10,630 nucleotides of DNA from Rickettsia typhi (GTDB lineage: Bacteria > Pseudomonadota > Alphaproteobacteria > Rickettsiales > Rickettsiaceae). The stretch is from assembly GCA_945878545.1 (NCBI GenBank), contig CAMCTQ010000031.1, forward strand, positions 1-10,630, in the 5' to 3' direction. Positions 1 through 6,258 of the stretch are shown piece by piece (positions within the stretch are counted from its first letter, which is position 1; each line of letters opens with the position of its first letter). The position numbers were made by a program, and so were the translations under genes. The notes under the pieces were generated by a model. It was not told the origin of the DNA. It did not search any database and saw only the letters and a list, made by a program, of their open reading frames with translations.

Positions 1-1
1 C

Positions 2-709
2 TCTATATTACTCTTGATTTATATAAAATTCTTGCCAGAAACTAATGCATATACTGGTGTTGCACGAAATAATAGATTTTTTAGCGTTTTAAAAATAGCT
101 CTCCGGGATAAAATATTGCTAAGTTACTCATTTATGGTTGGAGCATTTAATGGCATTTGCTTCGGTTTTTATATTCAAGCGCCATTTATATTTATTGAAA
201 ATTTAAAAATGTCACCATCTAATTATGGTCAATTATTCCTTTTTCTAAGCGGAGCGAATCTAATAGGTAGTATAATCAGCAGAAGACTAATTAAAAAATT
301 TGTGAACACTTTTAAGGTAAAAATTATTGGCCTTATCTTCAGTTCGATTGGATGTGTGCTATTACTTGCTAGCTCATTTATAATTAATGATAATTCAACA
401 GCAGATACAGTTGCTCTCCTCATTTTTGTCCCCATGACTATTCATTTAATGGGACATAGCTTATTCGTTCCAATGTTACTTCGTCATGCACTTGAAGATT
501 ACTACAAAGTGACAGGCAGCGCTGGAGCAATTTTTGGGTCTTTATATTATTTAATTACTGCACTAGTTAGTTTCATGATTTCTTCATTGCATAGCAATGA
601 TATTAATAATTTCTCAATATTATTCACAATTTTACTTTTTATCTGTTTAATCTTATTTTACCTAACCTTGCAATGGCGCAAAACAATGAATAAACCGGAA
701 TTTTATTAG
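2..709 (+). CDS. Bcr/CflA-type MFS multidrug transporter, C-terminal half (5' truncated by window edge)
   Basis: The reading frame is open from the left edge, so the true start lies outside the window; TTG at 14 is just an internal Leu codon. About 235 residues are present, roughly half of a 400-residue, 12-helix MFS transporter. The segment begins with a cytoplasmic loop containing FLPET, a Leu-Pro-Glu-Thr motif typical of the central loop of Bcr/CflA drug exporters. About six hydrophobic helices follow (for example ILLSYSFMVGAFNGICFGF, then LFLFLSGANLIGSI, then a last helix near LLFICLILFYLTL), matching TM7-TM12. Such proteins export drugs or metabolites by proton antiport in the inner membrane; the substrate here is unknown. 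The gene converges on yhhQ with 12 bases between the stop codons. Membership of the MFS is fairly sure; the Bcr subfamily is inferred from the half protein. Confidence 0.8.
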   Translation, partial: SILLLIYIKFLPETNAYTGVARNNRFFSVLKIALRDKILLSYSFMVGAFNGICFGFYIQAPFIFIENLKMSPSNYGQLFLFLSGANLIGSIISRRLIKKFVNTFKVKIIGLIFSSIGCVLLLASSFIINDNSTADTVALLIFVPMTIHLMGHSLFVPMLLRHALEDYYKVTGSAGAIFGSLYYLITALVSFMISSLHSNDINNFSILFTILLFICLILFYLTLQWRKTMNKPEFY

Positions 710-718
710 CCCCCTATT

Positions 719-759
719 TTGTTATACCGATTCAATTTCATAGTGATTTGGTATAACAA
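719..759. terminator. Inverted repeat between convergent genes, possible terminator
   Basis: TTGTTATACC (719-728) and GGTATAACAA (750-759) form a perfect 10-base inverted repeat with a 21-base loop, covering the yhhQ stop codon and its last codons. On the plus strand a run of six T follows within a few bases (CAAATTTTTTA), so it could end MFS transcription. On the minus strand no T-run follows. The loop is long and the stem AT-rich, so this is only a candidate. Confidence 0.35.
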
Positions 760-1393
760 CAAATTTTTTAATCAAATAATATCCAAGATAACAAAATGGC
801 GTGTCAGCCAGAGCTGCTATTATCTTAAATACAAGAGAGTTCGCAGCTATTTTATAATAATTGTCCCAAGATAAAATATCAGCAAAGCAAAGTATTGTTA
901 GCACCACTATAGTATCTAATATTTGAGCAAGTATTGTACTAAGATTATTTCGAAGCCATAAATGCTTGGATTTTGTTAAAGTCTTCAAATAGCAGTAAAT
1001 CTGTACATCTACAACTTGCGCAAAAAAAGTAGCCACTATCGACGCAACTGACGCTATACCATATACACTAAACATTTTGTGGAAGCTAGCATCGTCAATA
1101 TTTGACCAAGAGGTCGCCGGAAAATAATCTCCTATCATGATCAAACCCATGACAATCAAACTACATAAAACTGACATTTTGATCATATGATTGGCATGTT
1201 GATTGCCATAAAATTCAGCCGTCAAATCAGAAATAAGAAAAGTGACAGGATATAACAAAACCCCAACTGATAATTCGAATTCCAAAGATAAAATATTAAC
1301 AGTTACAAATTTTTGAAAAATCAAATTACCAGTAATAACAATAGTACAAAACAAACTACACAGAAAAATATATAATTTTACAGACCTATCCAT
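722..1393 (-). CDS. yhhQ: Queuosine precursor transporter, YhhQ/VUT family
   Basis: This is a 223-residue hydrophobic protein, the normal length for the YhhQ (vitamin uptake transporter, PF02592) family, which imports queuosine precursors such as preQ0/preQ1 across the inner membrane. Six hydrophobic segments are visible, near residues 8-27, 41-60, 70-91, 108-130, 148-172 and 182-208. Family hallmarks include PVTFLISDLTAEFYG after the second helix, FFAQVVDVQIY in the fourth, and LRNNLSTILAQILDT, in which polar Gln and Asp residues sit inside membrane segments. The ATG is preceded by a weak ribosome site (AAACTAAG). A poor candidate promoter (TTGATT, 15 bases, TATCAA) lies upstream in the gap before rlpA. 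The gene is on the same strand as rlpA but 201 bases away, so it may be transcribed separately. Confidence 0.88.
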   Translation of the reverse strand: MDRSVKLYIFLCSLFCTIVITGNLIFQKFVTVNILSLEFELSVGVLLYPVTFLISDLTAEFYGNQHANHMIKMSVLCSLIVMGLIMIGDYFPATSWSNIDDASFHKMFSVYGIASVASIVATFFAQVVDVQIYCYLKTLTKSKHLWLRNNLSTILAQILDTIVVLTILCFADILSWDNYYKIAANSLVFKIIAALADTPFCYLGYYLIKKFVVIPNHYEIESV

Positions 1394-1594
1394 CTTAGTT
1401 TGTTTAAATTAATACAAAAGCATTTAATAATTTGGTATTGATACTTACATAAATCAAGAATCAACGTTATATCCATATTTAAGATTTACAAGTTTTACAT
1501 GACAATTAACACTGCATTTTTTATTTGGCAAGGATTTCTTTGATGTAAATCCCTCCTTATCAGTAAGACCAAAAGTGTTTAATAGTTTTTGTGT
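1394..1594. other. Gap between yhhQ and rlpA; mostly an open in-frame extension of rlpA
   Basis: No separate gene was found here. On the minus strand the rlpA frame stays open for 46 codons after the rlpA TAG, ending at TGA (1454-1456). The extension has protein-like composition, including LLNTFGLTDKEGF and KKCSVNCHVKLVNLKYG. It looks like the former C-terminus of RlpA cut off by a nonsense mutation, or like readthrough sequence. A short hairpin (GGATTT 1532-1537 with AAATCC 1547-1552, 9-base loop) lies inside it, but no T-run follows, so it is not a convincing terminator. The remaining 60 bases up to yhhQ are AT-rich leader sequence. Confidence 0.4.
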
Positions 1595-2113
1595 CTATGA
1601 ATGCAAATACTGAATTTTTACTTGAGCAACACCCTTGTTTTTAAAGCCAAGTAATACAGCAGCTTTTTCTGATACATCAATTTCTCTACCACCAGAATAA
1701 GGCCCCCTATCGTTAACAAGAACTATGACAGATTTACCATTTTCTAAGTTCTTTACTTTAACTAGACATGGCATATGAAGAGTCGGGTGCGCAGCAGTTA
1801 ATAGATGTTTGTTATATATATCGCCGTTAGCTGTTTTCTTGCCGTGTGATCCATCTTTGTGACCATACCACGAAGCTTTGCCAACTTTAGAATATTTATT
1901 ATACTTTTTTGGCTTATAGGGTTTACCCTTGATATTATACTGACTTCCTACCTTGAAATGCCCTTTATACTTTGTGTTATTCCTATCATCTTTGGATAAA
2001 TTACGGAGTGATTTTGAATTGCTTTGACAAGAACATAATGAGAATACAAGAAGCAGTAATGCTACAAAAGAACCTAGCTTATGAATATACACAAATAGTT
2101 TCTCACAAAACAT
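1595..2113 (-). CDS. rlpA: RlpA septal-ring lipoprotein (DPBB lytic transglycosylase), possibly C-terminally shortened
   Basis: RlpA is an outer-membrane lipoprotein of the double-psi beta-barrel fold; the studied enzyme cleaves peptidoglycan strands lacking stem peptides and acts at the division septum. From ATG at 2113 the protein has 172 residues. It has a signal peptide with a hydrophobic core and lipobox LCSC (acylated Cys29), a basic linker, the alphaproteobacterial-type stretch YNIKGKPYKP, then the DPBB domain from about residue 75 to the end. Visible hallmarks are GKASWYG, KKTANGD, LTAAHPTL (catalytic-region His) and VNDRGPYSGGREIDVS (catalytic-region Asp). There is no SPOR domain. 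ATG at 2113 is preferred to TTG at 2131 because GGA lies just upstream (CGGAATATATG) and it avoids overlapping the BON gene, whose stop is 11 bases upstream. The two genes are probably one operon. The in-frame TAG is followed by 46 open codons. Confidence 0.9.
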   Translation of the reverse strand: MFCEKLFVYIHKLGSFVALLLLVFSLCSCQSNSKSLRNLSKDDRNNTKYKGHFKVGSQYNIKGKPYKPKKYNKYSKVGKASWYGHKDGSHGKKTANGDIYNKHLLTAAHPTLHMPCLVKVKNLENGKSVIVLVNDRGPYSGGREIDVSEKAAVLLGFKNKGVAQVKIQYLHS

Positions 2114-2124
2114 ATATTCCGAAT

Positions 2125-2829
2125 TTACCAACTATCTACTGAATCTTGATCATTTTTGAAATCAGAAGACTCTCCTTCATCAATCAACAATGTTCCGGAC
2201 TCATTATCCTGAGTCGATTTAGAAGGTTTGACCTTAGCAGCAGATTCATTTACTCTAACATGACTAACCACTCTCTGGACTCCATTAATATTAGAAGCTA
2301 TATTAGCTACTTTCTCGAGCTCCTCCTCTGATCTTGCTATACCAAATAGATAAACAACATCATTCAAAGTAATGACCGTGTAATTAACAAATTTTATCCC
2401 CCTATCCATAAAAGTTTTTGATTTTATTTGGCTCGTAATCATACTATCTCTAGTATATTGGACAATATCAAATTTACCACTGCTCTTATCTGCTTTGAGC
2501 TCATTCACAACTTCAACGACACCTTCTTGGTTCCATGCAATCTGAACAGCGCTAATTATATCTTCTTCCTTGTCTACCACCCCTGTATATAGAACCCTAC
2601 CTTGCACTACTTCTACTTTAATTTTGGTATATAATTCCCTGAAATTATTTTTTATAAATGACCCTTTTATCGCAGATGCTATCCTCATATCTGTTAGGGC
2701 CTCGCCTGCTGGTCTGTCTTTTGCAAGTTCTACAGCAGACACTGTAGCCCCCGTAAAAATAGTAGGCAAACAGCCACTCACTAAAAAAGACAACGCTACA
2801 ACAACACTAATAAACGAGATTTTTTGCAT
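2125..2829 (-). CDS. DolP/YraP-like outer-membrane lipoprotein with two BON domains
   Basis: This 234-residue protein has a lipoprotein signal peptide (hydrophobic residues 4-18, lipobox VSGC, acylated Cys20). Two BON domains follow, at roughly residues 47-115 and 123-195; each ends in a typical GVxxVxxxxxV strand (EGVVEVVNEL and NGVQRVVSHVRV). Organisation and spacing match Escherichia coli DolP (YraP), which binds anionic phospholipids at division sites and supports outer-membrane integrity and BamA function. Unlike DolP it carries a tail of about 40 residues rich in Ser, Asp and Glu, of unknown role. ATG at 2829 has a good ribosome site (GGTGAATATTTATG) and a strong candidate promoter upstream. 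Its pairing with rlpA fits a joint role in outer-membrane and peptidoglycan remodelling at division. The family is confident; strict orthology to DolP is inferred. Confidence 0.85.
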   Translation of the reverse strand: MQKISFISVVVALSFLVSGCLPTIFTGATVSAVELAKDRPAGEALTDMRIASAIKGSFIKNNFRELYTKIKVEVVQGRVLYTGVVDKEEDIISAVQIAWNQEGVVEVVNELKADKSSGKFDIVQYTRDSMITSQIKSKTFMDRGIKFVNYTVITLNDVVYLFGIARSEEELEKVANIASNINGVQRVVSHVRVNESAAKVKPSKSTQDNESGTLLIDEGESSDFKNDQDSVDSW

Positions 2830-2862
2830 AAATATTCACCAAAATCAATAACTACAAAAGCA

Positions 2863-2890
2863 ATTATACAAAATAAATAGTTTCAATCAA
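2863..2890 (-). promoter_or_regulatory. Sigma70-type promoter for the BON protein-rlpA operon
   Basis: Read on the minus strand, TTGATT (2885-2890) and a perfect TATAAT (2863-2868) are separated by 16 bases. They lie in the only spacer upstream of the BON gene, 34 bases from its start codon to the -10 box, and downstream of the lipA stop. The position and match make this the best promoter in the window. Confidence 0.6.
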
Positions 2891-2941
2891 CACATTAGTT
2901 CAAACGAAGAATTTTTAGAAAAATGTAGATAAGTATAACTT

Positions 2942-3823
2942 TTACTGAAGAGCATTCTGACGAGCTTCTCTCATCATTTTGAAATCATCACCAGCGTGGT
3001 AAGAAGATCTAGTGAGTGGCGATGCAGATACCATCAAAAATCCTTTTGTTTTAGCAACTCGTTCAAAATATTTAAACTGCTCTGGCGTGACATATCTTGC
3101 AATCTCAGCATGTTTTTTTGTTGGCTGCAAATATTGACCAATAGTAATAAAATCAACATCAGCAGCTCTTAAATCCTCCATTACTTGGATAATTTCAGAA
3201 TCGGTCTCACCGAGACCAACCATAACACCCGATTTTGTAAATATTTCTGGATCCAATTTTTTTACTTTATAAAGTAAATTTAAAGAATGAAAATATCTAG
3301 CTCCCGGCCTGATTTTTTTATACAAAGAAGGTACTGTTTCGATATTGTGATTAAATACATCTGGTTTTGCTTTAACTACTATTTCCACAGCTCCTTCCTT
3401 TTTTAAGAAATCAGGCGTAAGGATTTCAATAGTGGTATTTGGTGAAGATTTTCGCAAATGTGCTATACAATTAGCGAAATGCGTAGCCCCGCCATCAGGC
3501 AAATCATCTCTATCTACGGAAGTTATGACTACATGTTCAAGACCAAGTTTTCCTACTGCTTCTGCAAGTCTTTCTGGCTCATGCGGATCCAGCAAATCGG
3601 GGCGACCAGTTGCTACATTACAAAATGAACAAGCTCTGGTACAAACTGAGCCTAGTATCATAACAGTTGCATGTTTTTTTTGCCAGCATTCACCAATATT
3701 TGGGCAAGCAGCCTCTTCGCATACAGTATTCAGCTTAAGCCCGCTAATTAACGCCTTAGTATTGTGATATTCCTTTGAATTTGGGGCCTTAACTCTAATC
3801 CAATCTGGCCTTGTTAGTTTCAT
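2942..3823 (-). CDS. lipA: Lipoyl synthase LipA (radical SAM)
   Basis: LipA inserts two sulfur atoms into octanoyl groups on lipoyl-carrier domains (such as those of pyruvate and 2-oxoglutarate dehydrogenases), using S-adenosylmethionine. The 293-residue length is normal. The auxiliary iron-sulfur cluster motif CX4CX5C is Cys35, Cys40 and Cys46 ([12 protein letters not shown]). The radical-SAM motif CX3CX2C is Cys61, Cys65 and Cys68 (CTRACSFC). The C-terminal RSSYHAG carries the conserved Ser that ligates the auxiliary cluster. [14 protein letters not shown] and [10 protein letters not shown] are also family blocks. No clear ribosome site precedes the ATG. A duplicated recF tail ends 18 bases upstream, suggesting that lipA once followed recF directly in an operon. 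Now its transcription must come from the 4.0-4.2 kb region; a weak candidate is TTGTTA (4086-4091) with TTATAA (4062-4067) at 18-base spacing. Confidence 0.97.
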   Translation of the reverse strand: MKLTRPDWIRVKAPNSKEYHNTKALISGLKLNTVCEEAACPNIGECWQKKHATVMILGSVCTRACSFCNVATGRPDLLDPHEPERLAEAVGKLGLEHVVITSVDRDDLPDGGATHFANCIAHLRKSSPNTTIEILTPDFLKKEGAVEIVVKAKPDVFNHNIETVPSLYKKIRPGARYFHSLNLLYKVKKLDPEIFTKSGVMVGLGETDSEIIQVMEDLRAADVDFITIGQYLQPTKKHAEIARYVTPEQFKYFERVAKTKGFLMVSASPLTRSSYHAGDDFKMMREARQNALQ

Positions 3824-3841
3824 AATTTTATTTATTATTTG

Positions 3842-3955
3842 TTAAACATAAATAATTTGAGCAATACCAGCAATTCTGTCTAAACCAGATAGATCTGTTG
3901 CTGTTATAAATGTTTGTAGTTTACTATTTATTATATATTCAGCAAGAGAATCTTT
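3842..3955 (-). repeat. Direct repeat, copy A: duplicated 3' end of recF (stop codon included)
   Basis: These 114 bases match 6259-6372, the last 37 codons and stop of recF, at 110 of 114 positions and with no gap (constant offset of 2417). Two differences lie beside the stop codon and two a few codons earlier. Read on the minus strand, the copy encodes KDSLAEYIINSKLQTF and onward to GIAQIIYV and TAA, against GISQIIYI and TAA in the intact gene. Clear similarity ends at the AAAGAT codons; upstream there are only traces. The copy has no start codon or upstream recF body, so it is a gene remnant. It ends 18 bases before lipA. Confidence 0.95.
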
Positions 3956-3999
3956 CACTTTTATAGCTAGAGATATTATGTGCTGATAATTTGCATGTG

Positions 4000-4065
4000 A
4001 ATAATTTGAGCAATTGCAGCAATTTTATCTAAACCAGCCGTACCTATTGCTATTATAACTTTTAT
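4000..4065 (-). repeat. Copy B: second, diverged remnant of the recF 3' end
   Basis: This segment aligns without gaps to the end of recF (about 6268-6335) over some 65 bases, at roughly 70-75% identity by eye. On the minus strand it reads GLDKIAAIAQIIHM against GLDRIAGISQIIYI in intact RecF. It lacks the stop codon at the recF position and runs on to TAA at 3977-3979. It shares the variant IAQII (bases GAGCAAT on the plus strand) with copy A and not with intact recF. It lies 149 bases from copy A and appears to be an older duplication. Confidence 0.75.
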
Positions 4066-4120
4066 AACTTATCAGGTGATCTATATAACAAAGACAATTA
4101 GTTTAAAAAACATATACAGC

Positions 4121-4145
4121 TTAATTCATTTTTAAGTTGAATTAA
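4121..4145. repeat. Inverted repeat 1 upstream of the effector gene
   Basis: TTAATTCA (4121-4128) and TGAATTAA (4138-4145) are perfect inverted repeats around a 9-base spacer. The right arm overlaps the candidate -35 box of the effector gene, and the repeat directly abuts inverted repeat 2. It could be an operator half-site pair or a hairpin; the AT-rich composition makes chance possible. Confidence 0.4.
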
Positions 4146-4166
4146 TAATTTTAATGTGCATACAAT
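4137..4166 (+). promoter_or_regulatory. Candidate promoter for the effector gene
   Basis: TTGAAT (4137-4142) and TACAAT (4161-4166) are 18 bases apart and point at the ATG at 4212. Transcription would begin near 4173, giving a leader of about 40 bases. The left arm of inverted repeat 2 fills the spacer between the boxes, and its right arm lies just after the predicted start site, an arrangement seen where repressors overlap promoters. AT-rich DNA yields such matches easily, so confidence is modest. Confidence 0.4.
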
Positions 4167-4193
4167 TCAGTATAGATATACACATTAAAATTA
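4146..4193. repeat. Inverted repeat 2 (13-base perfect arms) at the effector promoter
   Basis: TAATTTTAATGTG (4146-4158) and CACATTAAAATTA (4181-4193) are exact reverse complements over 13 bases with a 22-base spacer. The right arm ends 18 bases before the ATG. It may be an operator for a dimeric regulator or a leader hairpin that affects translation. It is longer than usually expected by chance in a spacer of this size. Confidence 0.55.
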
Positions 4194-4211
4194 ATCCAAA
4201 TACGATTGAAT

Positions 4212-6230
4212 ATGTCAAAATCAACCATCCACGATAAATTTAAGTCTGATAAAGAAGCTACCCTAACAGCAGCTCAAGAATTCCTGCAAGCTAATCAAGA
4301 AAGTCAGGGGGTTACTAGAGAAGATTTACAGAAACATCGTGATGCGGCAAGAACATTTGTGTCAGAAGGAAGATTTGAAGAAGCACTACAAAGTCTTGAG
4401 CGTTTAAGAGATGCTAAGACAGGTATAGTAATACACGAAGTGATTAAAGATAATGTTCCAATAGTGGTAAGGGATGCTAGAGGAGCTCTAACTCCACCTG
4501 TTCGGGAAACCGAAGCTTTTGAAATGCAATATCTAAATGCTGTAAGAGCTAGTATAGACATTGCAACTATAGAAGGCAAACCTGAATTAAAAGCCGCTCT
4601 GCAGCAGAAGGCCTTAGACTTTATGAATAACTTGTCCAGCCAACATAGTGGGAAATCTCAGGAAGAATTAGCAGGACTTTTAAAAAAAGAAACAAAAAGT
4701 CTAGGCAAATTCCTTGAAGACCAAGGAATACCAAATGCTTATAACAAACTAAATGTTGCTAAAGACTTTCAAAATTTTAATGATAAACACTCTAACATAG
4801 TAACAGTTTCTTCAATTAAGCATAATGGACAAACACATACCGTGGTTGAAGCAGAAGTGGCAATGAAGGGCCTAACAAAAAGTCAAAAAGAACAGTATGC
4901 GGCTATAGCGGATGATAATAACCCAAATAAACCATCATGGTATACTGCGATGCCAAAATGGGAACAAGCATTGTGCAAAAAATACGCAGGTAAAATTGCC
5001 GCCGGAGAACATGTAATCCCCACCCAGCTAAGACAAATCGCTGGGATGAAAAATGCTTTTGAAAAAATCACTGCTATCTCTGAAAAAGGAGAGTTAGAAG
5101 TACTCCATACTTCCAAACACGCCGGTACATTAGCTTCTTTGGCCAGAGATAAAGACGCAAGACAAGATATTACAAATGGTAATGCAAAACAAGCTCAAGA
5201 ATGGGTTGGACCAGATAAAAATTTACACTGTAATACTTTCAATTCTGGGCCTTTAGGAGCTGGAGATGATCCTGAAATAGTTAGAAGCACCAAAAAAGCT
5301 ATGAAAGCAGTTGGTGGTAAGGAAACTAACACCGCCTTTAATAGCTTTAGATATTCTGGCCTTGCCAACGACCTAAAAGGGACCAAAGATAGTTTAAAAA
5401 TGTTAGCGGAGTCTCTTCCAGAAGGTAAAGAATTTGAAAAAATTAAATCGCATATCCAGCCAAAAGGCTTTTTTGGTAGGATATTTAGAACAGGTAGCGC
5501 AGAAAAAGAAATACAAGATTTGCTAACTAATAAAAAAATAGACAGTAAAACAGTAGAAATACTAAAAAATGCTATTGACCTAAGACGCTCTGTAGAAAAA
5601 GCTGATTCTATATTAAGATTTGGAGATGCTGAGAACGCTAGTCTTGCAACTTCAACAAAACTTAACAAATTAACTAAAACTCTATCAGATTTAGAATCAC
5701 CACCAAAAGGAATGTCAAAACTTCCTACCAAAGAAGAAATATTAAATATGTGCGCCAGTGGTAAAGATAGGACTGGACTTGCTGAACATGACCAGAGCGC
5801 TCAGGCAATAGCCACTAAAATTGGAGCAACTGTTAAAGATATTGACGGACAATTGCTTGCATCTGGTCACACATCTCAACAGGCTGGAGGTATTAACTCA
5901 GGAGGAGCCACAGTTGGGTGTTATGGTACAAAAAGTGAAAATAGAGCTGGTATACCAGCAAGCAGAAAAGAAGATCTAGATGCAATAGTAGAAGTGACAG
6001 CTTCGAGCAATAAAATTAAAGGAAAAAGCAAGTTAAAAGAACCAAAAGTTACTGTTGTCGAAACTCCTAAAGATCAGCCCATACAAGCTAAAAAACCACA
6101 GACAGTTGAACCTACTCTGACAAAAAGTAAGAGTGTTGGCGCCGACATTAGCGTGGGATCTCTTTCCCCTCCAAAAACTCCACCTAATAAAACCAACCCT
6201 CCACAAAGTAAAGGCAATTCGATTTCATAG
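4212..6230 (+). CDS. SopB/IpgD-like phosphoinositide phosphatase, candidate secreted effector
   Basis: This is a 672-residue soluble protein with no signal peptide or membrane helix. The decisive feature is CASGKDRTG, with Cys514 and Arg520 forming a CX5R phosphatase site; the KDRT form is shared with SopB/IpgD effectors (CKSGKDRTG) and the INPP4 phosphoinositide 4-phosphatases. An upstream block CNTFNSGPLG (from Cys340) sits where SopB has its FN-G-NE motif. After the active site, SGHTSQQAGGINSGG (from Ser551) parallels the Q-rich, G-rich segment that follows the SopB site. Other blocks are PSWYTAMPKWEQ (about 241-252) and HVIPTQLRQIAGMKNAF (about 267-283). Residues 35-65 could form a helical hairpin (RFEEALQSLERL). 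The last 65 or so residues are basic and proline-rich (SLSPPKTPPNKTNPP), with PxxP motifs. Predicted role: dephosphorylating host membrane phosphoinositides after secretion, perhaps by the Rickettsiales type IV system (inference). ATG 4212 is preferred to TTG 4206; neither has a good ribosome site. It is the only minus-to-plus switch among its neighbours and is flanked by recF-tail repeats. Confidence 0.8.
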   Translation: MSKSTIHDKFKSDKEATLTAAQEFLQANQESQGVTREDLQKHRDAARTFVSEGRFEEALQSLERLRDAKTGIVIHEVIKDNVPIVVRDARGALTPPVRETEAFEMQYLNAVRASIDIATIEGKPELKAALQQKALDFMNNLSSQHSGKSQEELAGLLKKETKSLGKFLEDQGIPNAYNKLNVAKDFQNFNDKHSNIVTVSSIKHNGQTHTVVEAEVAMKGLTKSQKEQYAAIADDNNPNKPSWYTAMPKWEQALCKKYAGKIAAGEHVIPTQLRQIAGMKNAFEKITAISEKGELEVLHTSKHAGTLASLARDKDARQDITNGNAKQAQEWVGPDKNLHCNTFNSGPLGAGDDPEIVRSTKKAMKAVGGKETNTAFNSFRYSGLANDLKGTKDSLKMLAESLPEGKEFEKIKSHIQPKGFFGRIFRTGSAEKEIQDLLTNKKIDSKTVEILKNAIDLRRSVEKADSILRFGDAENASLATSTKLNKLTKTLSDLESPPKGMSKLPTKEEILNMCASGKDRTGLAEHDQSAQAIATKIGATVKDIDGQLLASGHTSQQAGGINSGGATVGCYGTKSENRAGIPASRKEDLDAIVEVTASSNKIKGKSKLKEPKVTVVETPKDQPIQAKKPQTVEPTLTKSKSVGADISVGSLSPPKTPPNKTNPPQSKGNSIS

Positions 6231-6258
6231 GTCAAGATATTTGTAAATTATAATATAT

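Larger units (their letters stand above)
3824..4211. other. Non-coding region between lipA and the effector gene
   Basis: This divergent spacer holds no intact gene. From left to right it contains a short lipA leader, recF-tail copy A (3842-3955), about 45 bases that may be degraded recF sequence, recF-tail copy B (about 4000-4065), then AT-rich DNA with two abutting inverted repeats and a candidate plus-strand promoter for the effector gene. Any lipA promoter must also be here or further upstream. Confidence 0.7.

Noticed and set aside
14..16. TTG as the start codon of the MFS gene
   Set aside because: The frame continues to the left edge and the protein lacks its first six helices; it is the second half of a longer gene.
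1532..1552. Hairpin downstream of rlpA as an intrinsic terminator
   Set aside because: The stem is six base pairs and is followed by an A-rich stretch rather than a T-run on the minus strand; on the plus strand there is no gene to terminate.
1552..1558. A perfect AAGGAGG on the minus strand as the ribosome site of a small gene
   Set aside because: No ATG, GTG or TTG follows at a usable distance; it is better explained as codons of the open extension after rlpA.
3432..3767. A 111-codon plus-strand reading frame inside lipA
   Set aside because: It mirrors the conserved radical-SAM core of lipA, and nothing in it resembles a protein family.
3842..4065. The recF-like repeats as a CRISPR array or as Rickettsia palindromic elements
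   Set aside because: There are only two unequal remnants, without regular spacers or palindromic structure, and they align codon by codon to the end of recF.
5195..5731. A 178-codon minus-strand reading frame inside the effector gene
   Set aside because: It is fully antisense to a gene with a clear catalytic motif and shows no recognisable domain.
6231..6258. Terminator between the convergent effector and recF stops
   Set aside because: The 28 bases are AT-rich with no clean stem or T-run on either strand.
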